Source: Prorocentrum cordatum
Lineage: Eukaryota; Sar; Dinophyceae; Prorocentrales; Prorocentraceae
Direction: 5' to 3'
DNA: 64,000 nucleotides
Assembly (NCBI GenBank): GCA_963575745.1
Contig: CAUYUJ010004354.1
Location: forward strand, 1-64,000
In this document: positions 1 to 8,944 of the stretch, one piece after another
Layout of the letters: every line of letters starts with the position of its first letter
Position numbering within the stretch: the first letter of the stretch is position 1
Notes under the pieces: model-generated
Seen by the model: only the letters and a program-made list of their open reading frames with translations
What the model was told of the DNA's origin: nothing
The model's database searches: none
Translations under genes and position numbers: made by a program

Positions 1-154
1 ACCAGGGCGCGGGCTGAGGGGGTATTCAACCCCAGAATTCTTCAAGAAAAAGAACGCAGCTCGAGCTGGCTGCATGAGCACAGCATCAGACCGAGGCCAG
101 CTACCTGAGCCTTCGACCTAGGTCACAAACCACAAAACTTGTTCGACCCCTCCC
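1..154 (-). repeat. Element 1 terminal repeat B2
   Basis: Bases 1-154 are repeated at 411-564 with no difference that I can see; the match stops at 155/565. This is the outer B repeat at the element's 3' end. By analogy with element 2 its outer edge should be the element boundary. Confidence 0.9.
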
Positions 155-175
155 CAAAGGGAGGGCGCGGTGGGG

Positions 176-271
176 CCGACTTGAGCCCAGAGGGGCAGAG
201 GGGGGCGGAGGGGGAAAGGGCGGCTAACAGACTACGACGGGTAGTGTAAAATAAAGTTCAAGAACAACTAT
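176..271 (-). repeat. Element 1 repeat A2
   Basis: This matches 7371-7467 apart from one substitution and two compensating single-base indels near its end. In element 2 the A2 repeat directly abuts B1, so the true A2 here may run on to 410, with the extra 139 bp missing from A1. Confidence 0.85.
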
Positions 272-410
272 TTACACCTTAACCCTATACTCAGAGCCAG
301 TCTGGGGGAGGGGTTGAAAACCATTGAGGGGGGTAGGCGGAGCAGAGCCCGAGAGGGCTGGCAGGAATACTGCAACAACAACTGATCGATGCTGACGAGA
401 CGATATTTGC

Positions 411-564
411 ACCAGGGCGCGGGCTGAGGGGGTATTCAACCCCAGAATTCTTCAAGAAAAAGAACGCAGCTCGAGCTGGCTGCATGAGCACAGCATCAGA
501 CCGAGGCCAGCTACCTGAGCCTTCGACCTAGGTCACAAACCACAAAACTTGTTCGACCCCTCCC
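411..564 (-). repeat. Element 1 internal repeat B1
   Basis: An identical copy of bases 1-154, lying between the recombinase gene and A2 as expected for split direct repeats. Confidence 0.9.
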
Positions 565-754
565 AGCCGACCCGACTGGGCCACTGGCCAAAGGCCTTCA
601 AAAGAAAAGCTGTCGAGCACGGGCGACACGGGCGGGTGGGAGAGCGAGGCAGAGAAAACCTTAACTTGCTTTATTCAAAACCTCACGGCCTCCCCCCAAG
701 GACCCCCTCTCCAGACTTGGCTCGATATTCATTAGGTGGGGAGAGGGAGCTGGC

Positions 755-1768
755 CTACGTCGGTCCATACATTACGACAGGCACTTCACGGCCATGGGCG
801 CTCGCAAGCGCACCGACGATGCGCCTGCCGAGCGGCGTCCCAGCGCCTGGCCCTCTCACTACGGCGTCGTGCACCGCCTGACGCGGGCGGCGCCAGAACG
901 CACAGCCCTGCTTGATCTGCATGCCGTCTAGCTCACTGAGCTGCTCCACCAGCGCGCGGCACTTGGTGTAGCGCTGGAGGCCAGCGGTGGAGGCCCAGCG
1001 GCCCCGCCTACGCGCCGCCTCCAGGTCGCCGCTCAGCGCCACGAAGCGGGCTGCCGCAGCGTGGCGCACGCCGTGCGGTGGCCCCATGGTCTCCAGGCCC
1101 ACCGCCTTCAGCGTCTTCATCCAGACCTTGCGGAAGCTCGGCTGGGTGAAGGGGGAGACCTGGTCATCAGGCTCCCGATCCTGGACCAGCACCTTCATCA
1201 AGAGCTTCGACAGCGGCCACTCCAGCACGGCGCCCTGGTTGGCGCCCGTCTTGGTCTTCTGTCCCATCATGCGGTCGCCGAGCTTGAGGCCCACGCCGCC
1301 GTCGGGCGTGAAGCTGACGTGCTTGGCCCGCAACATCTCCCAGTCCTGCTCCCGAAGCCACCCGTCCAACTGCACGATGCAGGCACTCGCCTCCAGCAGG
1401 TGCCCCATCTCCAGCATGCTCGTGATGATCACCCCCATCGCCTGGAACGGGATCGGGTGGCCCTCACCTCCGAACTGCATGCGTTCCCACGACTTCAGCG
1501 CACGATGCGCCGTTGGGAGCCTCCCTCGATGATCCTCGAAGATGTGCATGAAGCCATTGAAAGCGAGGGAGGCCTTCATGTAGTTGTCGCCCCTCAGGTA
1601 GCAGAGGTCACTGATGTAGTTCCCCAGCGCGCGGTCCCTCTGCTCCAAGGTCGTGAGCGGCACCTCCCCGCGCTTGCAGTCAACGAGGAAGGCCCTGACC
1701 TCCCGCTCGTAGACGACGTTGGTGGAGTCGTCGACGGCGTGGACCACCAACCTGTTGTTCCACCGAGG
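755..1768 (-). CDS. Tyrosine recombinase of element 1
   Basis: The domain would integrate the circular cDNA. From about 1768 the frame becomes protein-like and runs to a TAG at 757-755, about 337 codons. Near its C-terminal third it carries HGVRHAAAARF (the HxxR box), then RRGRWAS, then LQRYTK with the nucleophilic Tyr, which is the order of catalytic boxes in the tyrosine recombinase/phage integrase family. The frame stays open far upstream but that part is compositional noise over the RT gene. No convincing ATG is seen at the domain edge, so expression may depend on frameshifting or an ORF joined elsewhere. A cysteine-rich stretch in a third frame (about 2045-1930) sits between the RNase H stop and this domain, so frames change at least twice here. 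Confidence 0.8.
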   Translation of the reverse strand, partial: PRWNNRLVVHAVDDSTNVVYEREVRAFLVDCKRGEVPLTTLEQRDRALGNYISDLCYLRGDNYMKASLAFNGFMHIFEDHRGRLPTAHRALKSWERMQFGGEGHPIPFQAMGVIITSMLEMGHLLEASACIVQLDGWLREQDWEMLRAKHVSFTPDGGVGLKLGDRMMGQKTKTGANQGAVLEWPLSKLLMKVLVQDREPDDQVSPFTQPSFRKVWMKTLKAVGLETMGPPHGVRHAAAARFVALSGDLEAARRRGRWASTAGLQRYTKCRALVEQLSELDGMQIKQGCAFWRRPRQAVHDAVVRGPGAGTPLGRRIVGALASAHGREVPVVMYGPT

Positions 1769-2115
1769 GCGGTCCTGCTTGGCCTGCTGCCAGGCGCGTG
1801 CGCCGCGCTTCTGCAGCGGCGGTGCAGACAACCCCCTTCGAGCACCGTTGGCCACGTGCAGCACTACCACCAGCGCGACCCAGAGGGACAGCCTGCCGCC
1901 GTTCCTCGCAGCCGAACCAGCTTCGCCGCCCGCGGCGGCCCAGCGTGATGCCCTGCAGCTCCTTCTCGCAGTCGCCGTCGCTCCCGATGTGGCAGCAGTA
2001 GCAACCCACGTCGCCGAGGTAGACGCCCAAAGCCGCCACGTTCTCGCTTGGGAGGCCGAGGCCTCCCTGCTGAGAAGGTAGTCGAGCCCCAGACGTACCG
2101 CCAAGGTCCCGCGGT

Positions 2116-5076
2116 TCACCGCCGCCGCTCCAGCACCTGCAGCAGCGGCCGCGCCGCCTTGGGCGTCGTCCTCATCCTGTGCGCCTGCTTGGTCTCGTCC
2201 GCTGCGCCGATGTCGACACCTCTGCTCGGGCCGTCCGCCATGTTCCACTGGCTGGGCACCCGCCAGTAGTAACCCCTGATGCACAACGCCAGCGCGATGC
2301 CACATGCCACCCGTGCCAACCTCAGAAGCGACGTCGCTGATGAGCGACCCTTCTGCAGCACGCCCATGGAGACAACAGAGTCCGTCATGATCACCACTCG
2401 CTTGTGCCAGCATCTCGAAGATCTCGCCAGATGTCGCAGCACGCTCACCACGCACCGCAGCTCCAGCACATTGTTGTGTTTCTCCGCCTCCCAGCGTCCC
2501 CTGAAGAGCTCGTACCACCTCGACTCGTCGACCCAGGAGGCACCGATGGGCATCACCTGTCCCTTGCTCCGTACCACCCGCGGTCGACCCCGTCGCAGTC
2601 GCACCTGCGCCCCCTTTGTTACTTCGCTCCAGGCGTAGTCGAGCTGCTCTAACCTCGTGGCGTAGTGCTCCAGAAAGAAGTCCCCATAGTTGACGGCGAC
2701 GCCCGAGGTCAGCGGGAACTCGTCCCACAGCCCATCGTTCTCCACGAGCCTCGTCAGGTTGGTCAGCACCACCAGCTCGCCCACCTCCAAGGAGAAGACG
2801 CCCTCCGCCACGGTAAGCCTGTCCCAGGGCGCCCACTCCAGCACCTTCAGCGCCACGGGCCCCAAGATAATGAAGCCGAGCCCCTCGCGGACCGCGAGCC
2901 TGGCGACCTCGATGATCACCTGCGCGATGAAGTTGTCCTCGTCGACCTTGCGCTGCATACCCTCGCTGAGCCCTTCGTAACCCCAGGGCGTGCGTGAGTC
3001 CCTGTAGTAGTTGTCCGAGAAAGTGTCCAGGAACAAGGTGAAGTGAAAGATCCAGTACCACCGCCTCCGCAGACGGCTGAAAAGCCGCTCTACCACCGCC
3101 ACGTCCATCAACTCCCCCATACGCACGTCCTCCATCCAAGCGCTCACCTGGTCCCCGAGGTCCCCCTTCAGGTCCAGCAAACCCTGCTGCAGCGTCAGTA
3201 TACCAGGACGTCCTTCGCTCGGGTGCATCATCTCGTCCTCCTCCAGGCCCTCCTTGCTCACCTCGTCCTCTATCTCCGCGTGCGTCTCCCCTACCCGAAT
3301 CTGCCACACCTGCTCGGCCCCACGGTCCCGCTCGTCCCTGATCTCCTCCACGCTTGACTTCGTCGCGACCGCTCCGAAGCCCTCGTCGCTCGCGTCGGCC
3401 ATGTAGACTGTCGCGTGCCAGTCCAGCTCCAGGTTCGTCTCGAAGAAGATGGCCAGCGATGACCGGGCCTTCAACTCCTCCAACACGGGGACAGGGATGC
3501 GCTGCGTCTTCTCGGCCTCCTCGTCCGCAAAAGCCCCGACCCATCGGTAGCAGGCGTCCAGGATCGCGAAGGCAGGCCGACAAACCAGCATCGCCCACGC
3601 CCAGCAGCCCACCACCGTGGCAAGCTCCCGAGGTCGCACGGACCGAGTCACCGCAATCGCCTCGGTGCAGATGATCAGGTCCTTCATCTTCTCGGGGTAG
3701 ACCTTCAACGTACAGGGCCGCCCAGATATGGTAAGCCCAAGCCCGCGTCGCAGTCCTTCCCCAGCCTCCTCCTTGTGCACGGCGAGCCCCTTCGCGTTCA
3801 GATAGCTCCGCACGTGGCCCTTTGTGACCTCGAGGTCCACGTCCTCCCCATCCTTCACCAGCTTCAAGCCGATGTAGTCGTCGATGTACAGTAAAAGGAG
3901 AAGCTCGGCCTTGGCGAAACTCGGACACGCCCTGCCCAAGGTGATCTGCTCCGTGACCAGTCCCTCCATAGACTCGAAGCAGTCCACGAGTGCCGAGTGG
4001 GCCAAGAAGACCGCCCAGGCAGCCCCCATCACAGGCGCCACTGACCCCACGCCCGCGGCACCCGCAGGCGGGGCTGGCATCTCCACCCCCGCATCCTTCG
4101 CGAAGGCGTGGAGCTCCTCGGGCAAGACCCCCTCCAGCGCGAAGTACTCCGCCAGCCCGTCCGACCACCTCAACCTGTAGAACCAGTCGGGCACGTCCCC
4201 CTGGAAACTGCCCAGCACACGATCCTTCAAGATGTCGTTCGTCAGCTCCAACTCGGACAGGGCAGAGGGTGACCCCAGCGGGGTCCACGGTGGTCGCCGA
4301 AAAAGCAGATTCACCATCCGCGCGTCCCAGATGAGGCGAGACTTGATCACGTCCCGCCCGTCCTCGCTCGCGTCCTTGGCCACGCAGAAAAGGCCTACGG
4401 TGTGCTTCACCTCCTTGACGTACTGGACCATTCCTGCCCGCATCATCCCCATGGCCACGGTAGGCCTGGTGTGACGATCCTCCCAACCTGGATCGGAGTA
4501 GCTCTTGATACCATCGTATCTCCCCAAGTCCACCTCCTTCGGATCCTCCAGCATCCGACTCTCGAAACGCTCTAGGCATGGCGCCGCGGTGGTCGAGAGG
4601 TCCGTCAGAGGCAGGCCCGCGGCCCCTGGAGGCGGCAGCGAGACCTGGTCCGCCACCATCCTGCAGAGGTCGCCCTTCTTGATAAACGCAGTAGTAGATG
4701 TAGTCCGCTTGTGGCCGCATCCTCCACCCACTGCGTAGCCCGAGCTGTCGGACCCCCGCAGACGGCGAAGCACCGCCTTGCCGTCGCTGATGCTCCCCCA
4801 CGCCCCGAGACAGGCGTGGCGACCCCAGATGTCGTAGACCACCTTGCGCTGGAGCCCCGTCGCGTCCCCCCACGAGCTCGGGACAGTCGACCCATCGTCT
4901 GCCCCAACACGCCCCGCCGCCAACGACCGTAGCGCCCGAACTGTCCGACAAGTGCGCAGCCAGGTAAGCCTCAGCTGCTCCGTCGTAAAGCCTGAACTCG
5001 CAGCTCGCGTGGCCAGGGGTCCCGTAGGAGAAGGCAAACTCCGAAGAGGGTCCCGCTCCCTGAAGTCCATCATCAT
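2116..5076 (-). CDS. Reverse transcriptase / RNase H polyprotein of element 1
   Basis: About 986 residues from the first ATG of a run of three (5076-5068) to TGA at 2118-2116. The RT palm contains KSRLIWDAR, a motif-A-like segment around the GDVPDWFYRL residues, and the catalytic YIDD at about residue 396 (bases 3888-3872). RNase H follows with MADASDEGFGA (about residue 560), an E in NNVLELR (about 870), D in MTDSV (about 897) and NMADGPSR near the C-terminus. All catalytic acidic residues look intact. The RNase H signature DASDEGFG and the neighbouring tyrosine recombinase place it with DIRS/PAT elements. Its frame is shifted by one relative to the three ORFs upstream and the recombinase downstream; it opens just after a TGA near 5144, so internal initiation or a frameshift is needed. 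Confidence 0.9.
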   Translation of the reverse strand: MMMDFRERDPLRSLPSPTGPLATRAASSGFTTEQLRLTWLRTCRTVRALRSLAAGRVGADDGSTVPSSWGDATGLQRKVVYDIWGRHACLGAWGSISDGKAVLRRLRGSDSSGYAVGGGCGHKRTTSTTAFIKKGDLCRMVADQVSLPPPGAAGLPLTDLSTTAAPCLERFESRMLEDPKEVDLGRYDGIKSYSDPGWEDRHTRPTVAMGMMRAGMVQYVKEVKHTVGLFCVAKDASEDGRDVIKSRLIWDARMVNLLFRRPPWTPLGSPSALSELELTNDILKDRVLGSFQGDVPDWFYRLRWSDGLAEYFALEGVLPEELHAFAKDAGVEMPAPPAGAAGVGSVAPVMGAAWAVFLAHSALVDCFESMEGLVTEQITLGRACPSFAKAELLLLLYIDDYIGLKLVKDGEDVDLEVTKGHVRSYLNAKGLAVHKEEAGEGLRRGLGLTISGRPCTLKVYPEKMKDLIICTEAIAVTRSVRPRELATVVGCWAWAMLVCRPAFAILDACYRWVGAFADEEAEKTQRIPVPVLEELKARSSLAIFFETNLELDWHATVYMADASDEGFGAVATKSSVEEIRDERDRGAEQVWQIRVGETHAEIEDEVSKEGLEEDEMMHPSEGRPGILTLQQGLLDLKGDLGDQVSAWMEDVRMGELMDVAVVERLFSRLRRRWYWIFHFTLFLDTFSDNYYRDSRTPWGYEGLSEGMQRKVDEDNFIAQVIIEVARLAVREGLGFIILGPVALKVLEWAPWDRLTVAEGVFSLEVGELVVLTNLTRLVENDGLWDEFPLTSGVAVNYGDFFLEHYATRLEQLDYAWSEVTKGAQVRLRRGRPRVVRSKGQVMPIGASWVDESRWYELFRGRWEAEKHNNVLELRCVVSVLRHLARSSRCWHKRVVIMTDSVVSMGVLQKGRSSATSLLRLARVACGIALALCIRGYYWRVPSQWNMADGPSRGVDIGAADETKQAHRMRTTPKAARPLLQVLERRR

Positions 5077-5377
5077 CAGGCCGCCGTAAAGGAAGCACCT
5101 GCTCACGTGGAGCACGACGTAGGTTGAGCGCACTGGTGCGGTTCAGGTCCGAGATATACAAGCCACGGCCTGAACAAAAGAGGCCTCGCCCTCCAGCGTA
5201 CACCGGCTGGGCGAGGGTCAGCACGACGAGCCCGAGGAAGCCCCCCCTTCTGCTCCACCCTCGACCTGGCGATCTCCCCGCTGACGAAGCCCACGCAGCA
5301 CAGATCCACAGGAGTGAGCACAGCAGTGCGAGACTTGCCCAAGGGTCGCCACTCCAAAGCGAACCCTCGGGCCACCC

Positions 5378-5728
5378 CTATTCCTCGTCCCTGGGCGCCG
5401 CGTCCCGCACCGATGTCAAGTGCTCCTGGATCTGCGCCCTCTTCCTCAACTTGTCCGTCACCTCCTCGTCCGCGAGAGCGCCCTCGATGGTGTCGTGAGA
5501 TGTCAGCCTCAAGTACTCCTCACCTAGCGACCAGTCGACCTTGGACTTCCACTTTGCCCCGCTAGCATTGCGCGGCCTCTTCCAGTCATGTTCGCACGTC
5601 ACGCCCTCGCAGGCCTTCATGATCGCATACATCCTGAGGCAACTCAGCTCGCTGGCCTGGGAGTTGATCAAGCCATTGAAATCGCCAGAGACCATCATGC
5701 GGTCCAACGTCATGGCCAGCACCAGCAT
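5378..5728 (-). CDS. Small ORF of element 1, after second in-frame TAG
   Basis: About 116 codons from ATG 5728 to TAG 5380-5378. It is in the same frame as the two ORFs upstream, and the codons between the previous TAG (5779-5777) and this ATG are open and protein-like. It is charged, with KRPRNASGAKWKSKVDWS and a Glu/Asp-rich C-terminus, and matches no family I know. After its own TAG (followed by GGG) the same frame stays open and encodes two hydrophobic stretches (about 5350-5290 and 5258-5220), so 5377-5080 may be a further short membrane segment read by read-through. Probably part of a gag-region polyprotein; function unknown. Confidence 0.5.
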   Translation of the reverse strand: MLVLAMTLDRMMVSGDFNGLINSQASELSCLRMYAIMKACEGVTCEHDWKRPRNASGAKWKSKVDWSLGEEYLRLTSHDTIEGALADEEVTDKLRKRAQIQEHLTSVRDAAPRDEE

Positions 5729-5776
5729 CTCGTTGGCGATGGGAGCCTTTGAAAGCTCCCTGCTCCTCAGCCACTC

Positions 5777-6430
5777 CTAGACCTCGAGCTTCGCGGACCG
5801 CCCCGCCCTGTAGATCTTGCTCAGCACCGTCGGGGCCACCCGCGTCCTGATACCCCCCACACGCATGTTGGGGACGTGCTCGTAGCTTTTCAAGGTCTGC
5901 AGGAGGGCGCCCCTGGGATTCTTACTCTCCATCTCCAGCTGAGCGATCGTGTCCGAGACTGACCCAGACCCTGGTGATGATGGCAGCCGCTCCCAGTCCG
6001 AGTCCGAGGTGGACTTGCCAGCCTCACGTCCACTGCCTCTCGTGCCACGACCCGAGTCGCTCTTCACCAACTCCTCATGCTCATTCAACTTGGCAATGAA
6101 CTGGTCCAGCAGCGCAATCGTCGGAGTGGCCTCGTCGGTGGACCCGACGTGACCCCCCGTAGCCTTGCTCAGAGGCTCCGCCTTGTCCTTCTTCAGCGCC
6201 TCTGTGATCGCCGTCAGTCCAGCCCGTAGTTCTTCCTGTCCACGCTGCAGCTCCGCATAGAGACCCTTCGCGTCGGGCTCGTCGTCCGAGTCGGGCACCG
6301 CGGTGCCCATGATCAGCTCCCCGTCGGACACGTCAGACTCGGAGTCGGAGTCCGAGAGGCCCTGCCACTGGCGGAAGACGTAGTTCAACAAGAACACCCC
6401 GAAGATCACGCCCCCGCCCGCCATCAGCAT
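5777..6430 (-). CDS. Membrane-anchored acidic ORF of element 1
   Basis: ATG at 6430; about 217 residues to TAG 5779-5777. A hydrophobic N-terminal segment (MLMAGGGVIFGVFLLNYVF) looks like a signal anchor. It is followed by an acidic Ser-Asp stretch, a helical middle and a C-terminus with RTRVAPTVLSK. Only 21 bases separate it from the TAG that ends the preceding ORF, and the two are in the same frame, so it could be made by read-through instead of its own initiation. I do not recognise the family. Element 2 also has a small ORF with one membrane segment in the gag region, which suggests a shared role in particle assembly or membrane association (inference). Confidence 0.55.
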   Translation of the reverse strand: MLMAGGGVIFGVFLLNYVFRQWQGLSDSDSESDVSDGELIMGTAVPDSDDEPDAKGLYAELQRGQEELRAGLTAITEALKKDKAEPLSKATGGHVGSTDEATPTIALLDQFIAKLNEHEELVKSDSGRGTRGSGREAGKSTSDSDWERLPSSPGSGSVSDTIAQLEMESKNPRGALLQTLKSYEHVPNMRVGGIRTRVAPTVLSKIYRAGRSAKLEV

Positions 6431-6451
6431 GGCCTCCAACTCCCCCGACTC

Positions 6452-7222
6452 CTAGGCCTCCAGCAGGAGCCCCCGGTAGTCGGACACCTCCTCCGCCGTC
6501 TCCTTCGCGGCCGCTGCCGCCTCGAACACCTTGTGGAAGAGAGGCCCCAGGTGGAAATACCTCCAGATGCGCCAGGCGGCGAAAGCCCCACCAGCGAGCC
6601 CACCCCAGGAGCGATGAAGCCACCCGTAGCAGACCAGGTTCGCGCCCATGGCCCACACCCAGCTCACCAGGCCCGCCTTATTCGAGGCATTCCGCTTCCC
6701 GCCCAGCTTCCAGAAGCCCTTCTTCTTGTCGGCGGCCTTGGCCACCTTGACGTTCTCGGCGCCCAGCTCCTTCCGTGCGATCAGCCTCGATGAGGCCGCC
6801 AGCACCATGTCCCGAGTCTTGTCGTTCAGCCCTGGGAAAGCCGTCCACTGGCTGATGCCGCGTGGTGGCTTGCTGCGCACCGATTGCTTATCCTTCAGGC
6901 ATATGATCTGCACCCTGAGCGACGGGTCCACACACGTCCACGTCTGGTCGCTGGCTTTCCCAACCCGCTCGACCAACAGCATGACCACGCCCGCGCGCTG
7001 TGCCTTGGGCAGGTAGTAGATCATGTTCCACTGCGCCCAGCCCCCCATGACGAGCGGGCTGCTCCCGACGATCTTAGTCTCCTCCGCAGCGTCGATGAGC
7101 CCGACCTCCTCGACCGAGGCGGGGCCCTCCGCCTCGGTCTCCTCGACGTCGTCCTCGCCCTCGCTCTCGAAGCGGGGGCCGAGGTAGTCCAGGACCTGGT
7201 CCTGGCTGAACCTGCCCCCCAC
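6452..7222 (-). CDS. First gag-region ORF of element 1
   Basis: About 256 codons to TAG 6454-6452. The annotated edge is a GTG; codons upstream stay open and give an Ala/Leu-rich stretch, so the true start is unclear. Acidic N-terminus, a middle with PPRGISQWTAFPGL, a Lys-rich patch, and a C-terminal hydrophobic region with WVWAMGANLVCYGWLH that may cross or lie on a membrane. No known domain. It lies first in the element after A1, the usual place for gag. The TAG is followed by GAG and the next ORF continues in the same frame. Confidence 0.55.
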   Translation of the reverse strand: MGGRFSQDQVLDYLGPRFESEGEDDVEETEAEGPASVEEVGLIDAAEETKIVGSSPLVMGGWAQWNMIYYLPKAQRAGVVMLLVERVGKASDQTWTCVDPSLRVQIICLKDKQSVRSKPPRGISQWTAFPGLNDKTRDMVLAASSRLIARKELGAENVKVAKAADKKKGFWKLGGKRNASNKAGLVSWVWAMGANLVCYGWLHRSWGGLAGGAFAAWRIWRYFHLGPLFHKVFEAAAAAKETAEEVSDYRGLLLEA

Positions 7223-7370
7223 GGCCAGGGCCTCCTCCTGGAGGTCGCCCGAGAGGCCCAGGAGCGCCAGCAGCGCGCCTGCGAGCGCGCAAGGCCGCGG
7301 AATGGCGCCGCGGTGGGAGGCCGTGCCCAGGCACGACCGCAGAGGGGCCCGCCTGCGGGCCTCGCCCGTG

Positions 7371-7467
7371 CCGACTTGAGCCCAGAGGGGCAGAGGGGGG
7401 CGGAGGGGGAAAGGGCGGCTAACAGACTACGACGGGTAGTGTAAAATAAAATTCAGAAACAACTATA
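7371..7467 (-). repeat. Element 1 5' repeat A1 (truncated)
   Basis: Matches A2 at 176-271. It marks the element's 5' end on the minus strand; the sequence beyond 7467 does not match the bases beyond 271, so the outer part of A1 is missing or A2 is longer than A1. Confidence 0.85.
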
Positions 7468-7474
7468 ATGCGAA

Positions 7475-8150
7475 ACCGCGTCGGGGGCGCCGGAAACTCT
7501 CCGAGATGCGTCGAAAACCGCCGAAAACCATCGAAAAGAAATCGCGGGTCCTCCTTCCGCCAACCCTCGGCCTGAAATCCATTCAAAGCCAGTCCGTTGA
7601 CCCCTCCTGGAGTCTACGGATGCTGTTTTGCATGCTGGGTCGATTCCCGGCGGCCCCGGGGTCCGAAAAGGGCAGCGGAAGGCCGAAAACAATCGAGAAC
7701 CAAGCTCGTAGATTCCTTCTTCTGCAAGAAAAATGCGTCTGGACGCGTTGTCAAGCACAGCGCGCCGAACGAGCGCCCCCCAACACAAACTACGACGTCG
7801 GTTTCTCGTTGTTTTCGGCCTCCGAGGGCCGTTCGCGCGGCCCCGGGGCGGAGAAACAAACAGAATAAAAAACCGCGTCGGGGGCTCTGGGAGCTCTCCG
7901 AGAACTCGCGGAAAGCGCAGAAAAACATTGAGAACCTTCGGAAAGAAATCGCGCGCCCTCCTTCCGCCGATCCCAGACTTGAAATCCGTTCAAAACTGGC
8001 CTCTGGACCCCTCCTGGAGTCTACGGATGCAGTTGCGCATGCTGGGTCGACTTATAACGGCCCTGGTGTTCGGAAAGGGCTCCAGAAGGCCGAAAACAGC
8101 GGGGGGCCGACGCCGTGGACTTCTTATCCTGCAAGACAAATGCGTCTGGC
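7475..8150 (+). repeat. Two diverged tandem copies of a ~300 bp dispersed repeat
   Basis: Bases ~7478-7750 and ~7868-8150 align in order: AACCGCGTCGGGGGC, then a stretch ending GAAAGAAATCGCG, CCTCCTTCCGCC, TGAAATCC, CCCCTCCTGGAGTCTACGG, GCATGCTGGGTCGA, CGGCC, GAAGGCCGAAAACA, and CAAGA(C/A)AAATGCGTCTGG. No coding signal. Related fragments occur near 9105-9390, 16300-16780, 16960-17095 and 19490-19815. Confidence 0.7.
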
Positions 8151-8355
8151 GCGCCCGGCCGTGGCCGCGAGGAGGATGCCCCGAGAGTGACGGGGCCGGA
8201 GCCGATCTGGGCGTCTCGGGCGCGGGCGGGGGCGGCGCCCCCGGCGGCGTCGGCGCCGCACATCCGCCACCCCAACGTCGCACGGAGGCGACGGACGGGG
8301 AGAAAAGGGGCGGAGGGAAGGGAGGGGAGGGAGGGGGAAGGAGAAGAAGGAAGGG

Positions 8356-8379
8356 GGGGGGGGGGGGGGTGGGGGGGGG

Positions 8380-8424
<45 letters not shown>

Positions 8425-8715
8425 GGGGGGGGGGTGGGTGGGGGGGGGGGGGGGGGGGTGGGGGGGGGGGGGGGGGGGGGGGGTGGGGGGGGGGGGGGGA
8501 GGGGGGGGGGGGGGGTGGGGTGGGGGGGGGGGTGGGGGGGGGGGGGGGTGGGTGGGGGGGGGGGGGGTGGGGGGGGTGGGGGGTGGGGGGGGGTGGGGGG
8601 GGGTGTTGGGGGTGGGGGGTTGGGGGGGTGGTGGGGTGGTGGGGTGTGTGTGGGGGTGTGTGGGGGTTTGGGGGGTGGGGTGGTGGTGTGGGGGGGTGGT
8701 GGTGGGGGGGGGGGT

Positions 8716-8747
<32 letters not shown>

Positions 8748-8880
8748 GGGGAAGGGGGGTGTGGCGGGTGGCTGGGGGGTGGGGGGTGGGGGGGGTGGGG
8801 GGGGGGTTGTTTCTTTGTTGGGGTGTGTTGTGGGGGGGGTGGGGGGGGGGGGGGGTGGGGGTGGGCGGGGGGGGGGGGGT

Positions 8881-8912
<32 letters not shown>

Positions 8913-8944
8913 GGGGGAGAAGAAGGAAGGGGGGGGGGGGGGGG
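8356..8944 (+). repeat. Nearly pure poly(G) tract with sparse T
   Basis: About 590 bases of G runs broken by single T residues and a few A or C, flanked by GAAGAAGGAAGG on the left and, near the right end, GAGAAGAAGGAAGG. Any frame gives poly-Gly or poly-Pro, so there is no gene. It can form G-quadruplexes throughout; the exact length may be an assembly or read error because such runs are hard to sequence. Confidence 0.9.

Larger units (their letters stand above)
1..7467 (-). mobile_element. PAT-like (DIRS-order) tyrosine-recombinase retrotransposon, element 1
   Basis: On the minus strand the order is A1 (7467-7371), three small ORFs, reverse transcriptase/RNase H, tyrosine recombinase, B1 (564-411), A2 (271-176, perhaps from 410) and B2 (154-1). 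Split direct repeats of the form A1 ... B1-A2-B2 plus RT-RH-YR define the PAT-like branch of the DIRS order, which integrates through a circular intermediate and a tyrosine recombinase and usually leaves no target duplication. The two B copies look identical over 154 bp and the A copies differ at about three positions, so the insertion is recent. A1 matches only the inner ~96 bp of the probable 235 bp A2, so the 5' end looks truncated by about 139 bp. Position 1 equals the inferred outer end of B2. Confidence 0.85.

Noticed and set aside
1900-5224. The long minus-strand open frame (about 1490 codons) overlapping the reverse transcriptase
   Set aside because: Its middle is Gly/Arg/Ala-rich and antagonistic to the well-conserved RT frame; only its last ~337 codons (recombinase) and perhaps its first few dozen look real.
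7371-7390. Possible dinoflagellate spliced-leader relic (CTTGAGCC, i.e. GGCTCAAG on the minus strand)
   Set aside because: Only about seven bases of the leader's 3' end match; the same word occurs in both A repeats of element 1 and in CTTGGG-type repeats.
8356-8944. Gly-rich or Pro-rich protein genes across the G tract
   Set aside because: All frames on both strands are open because of base composition.
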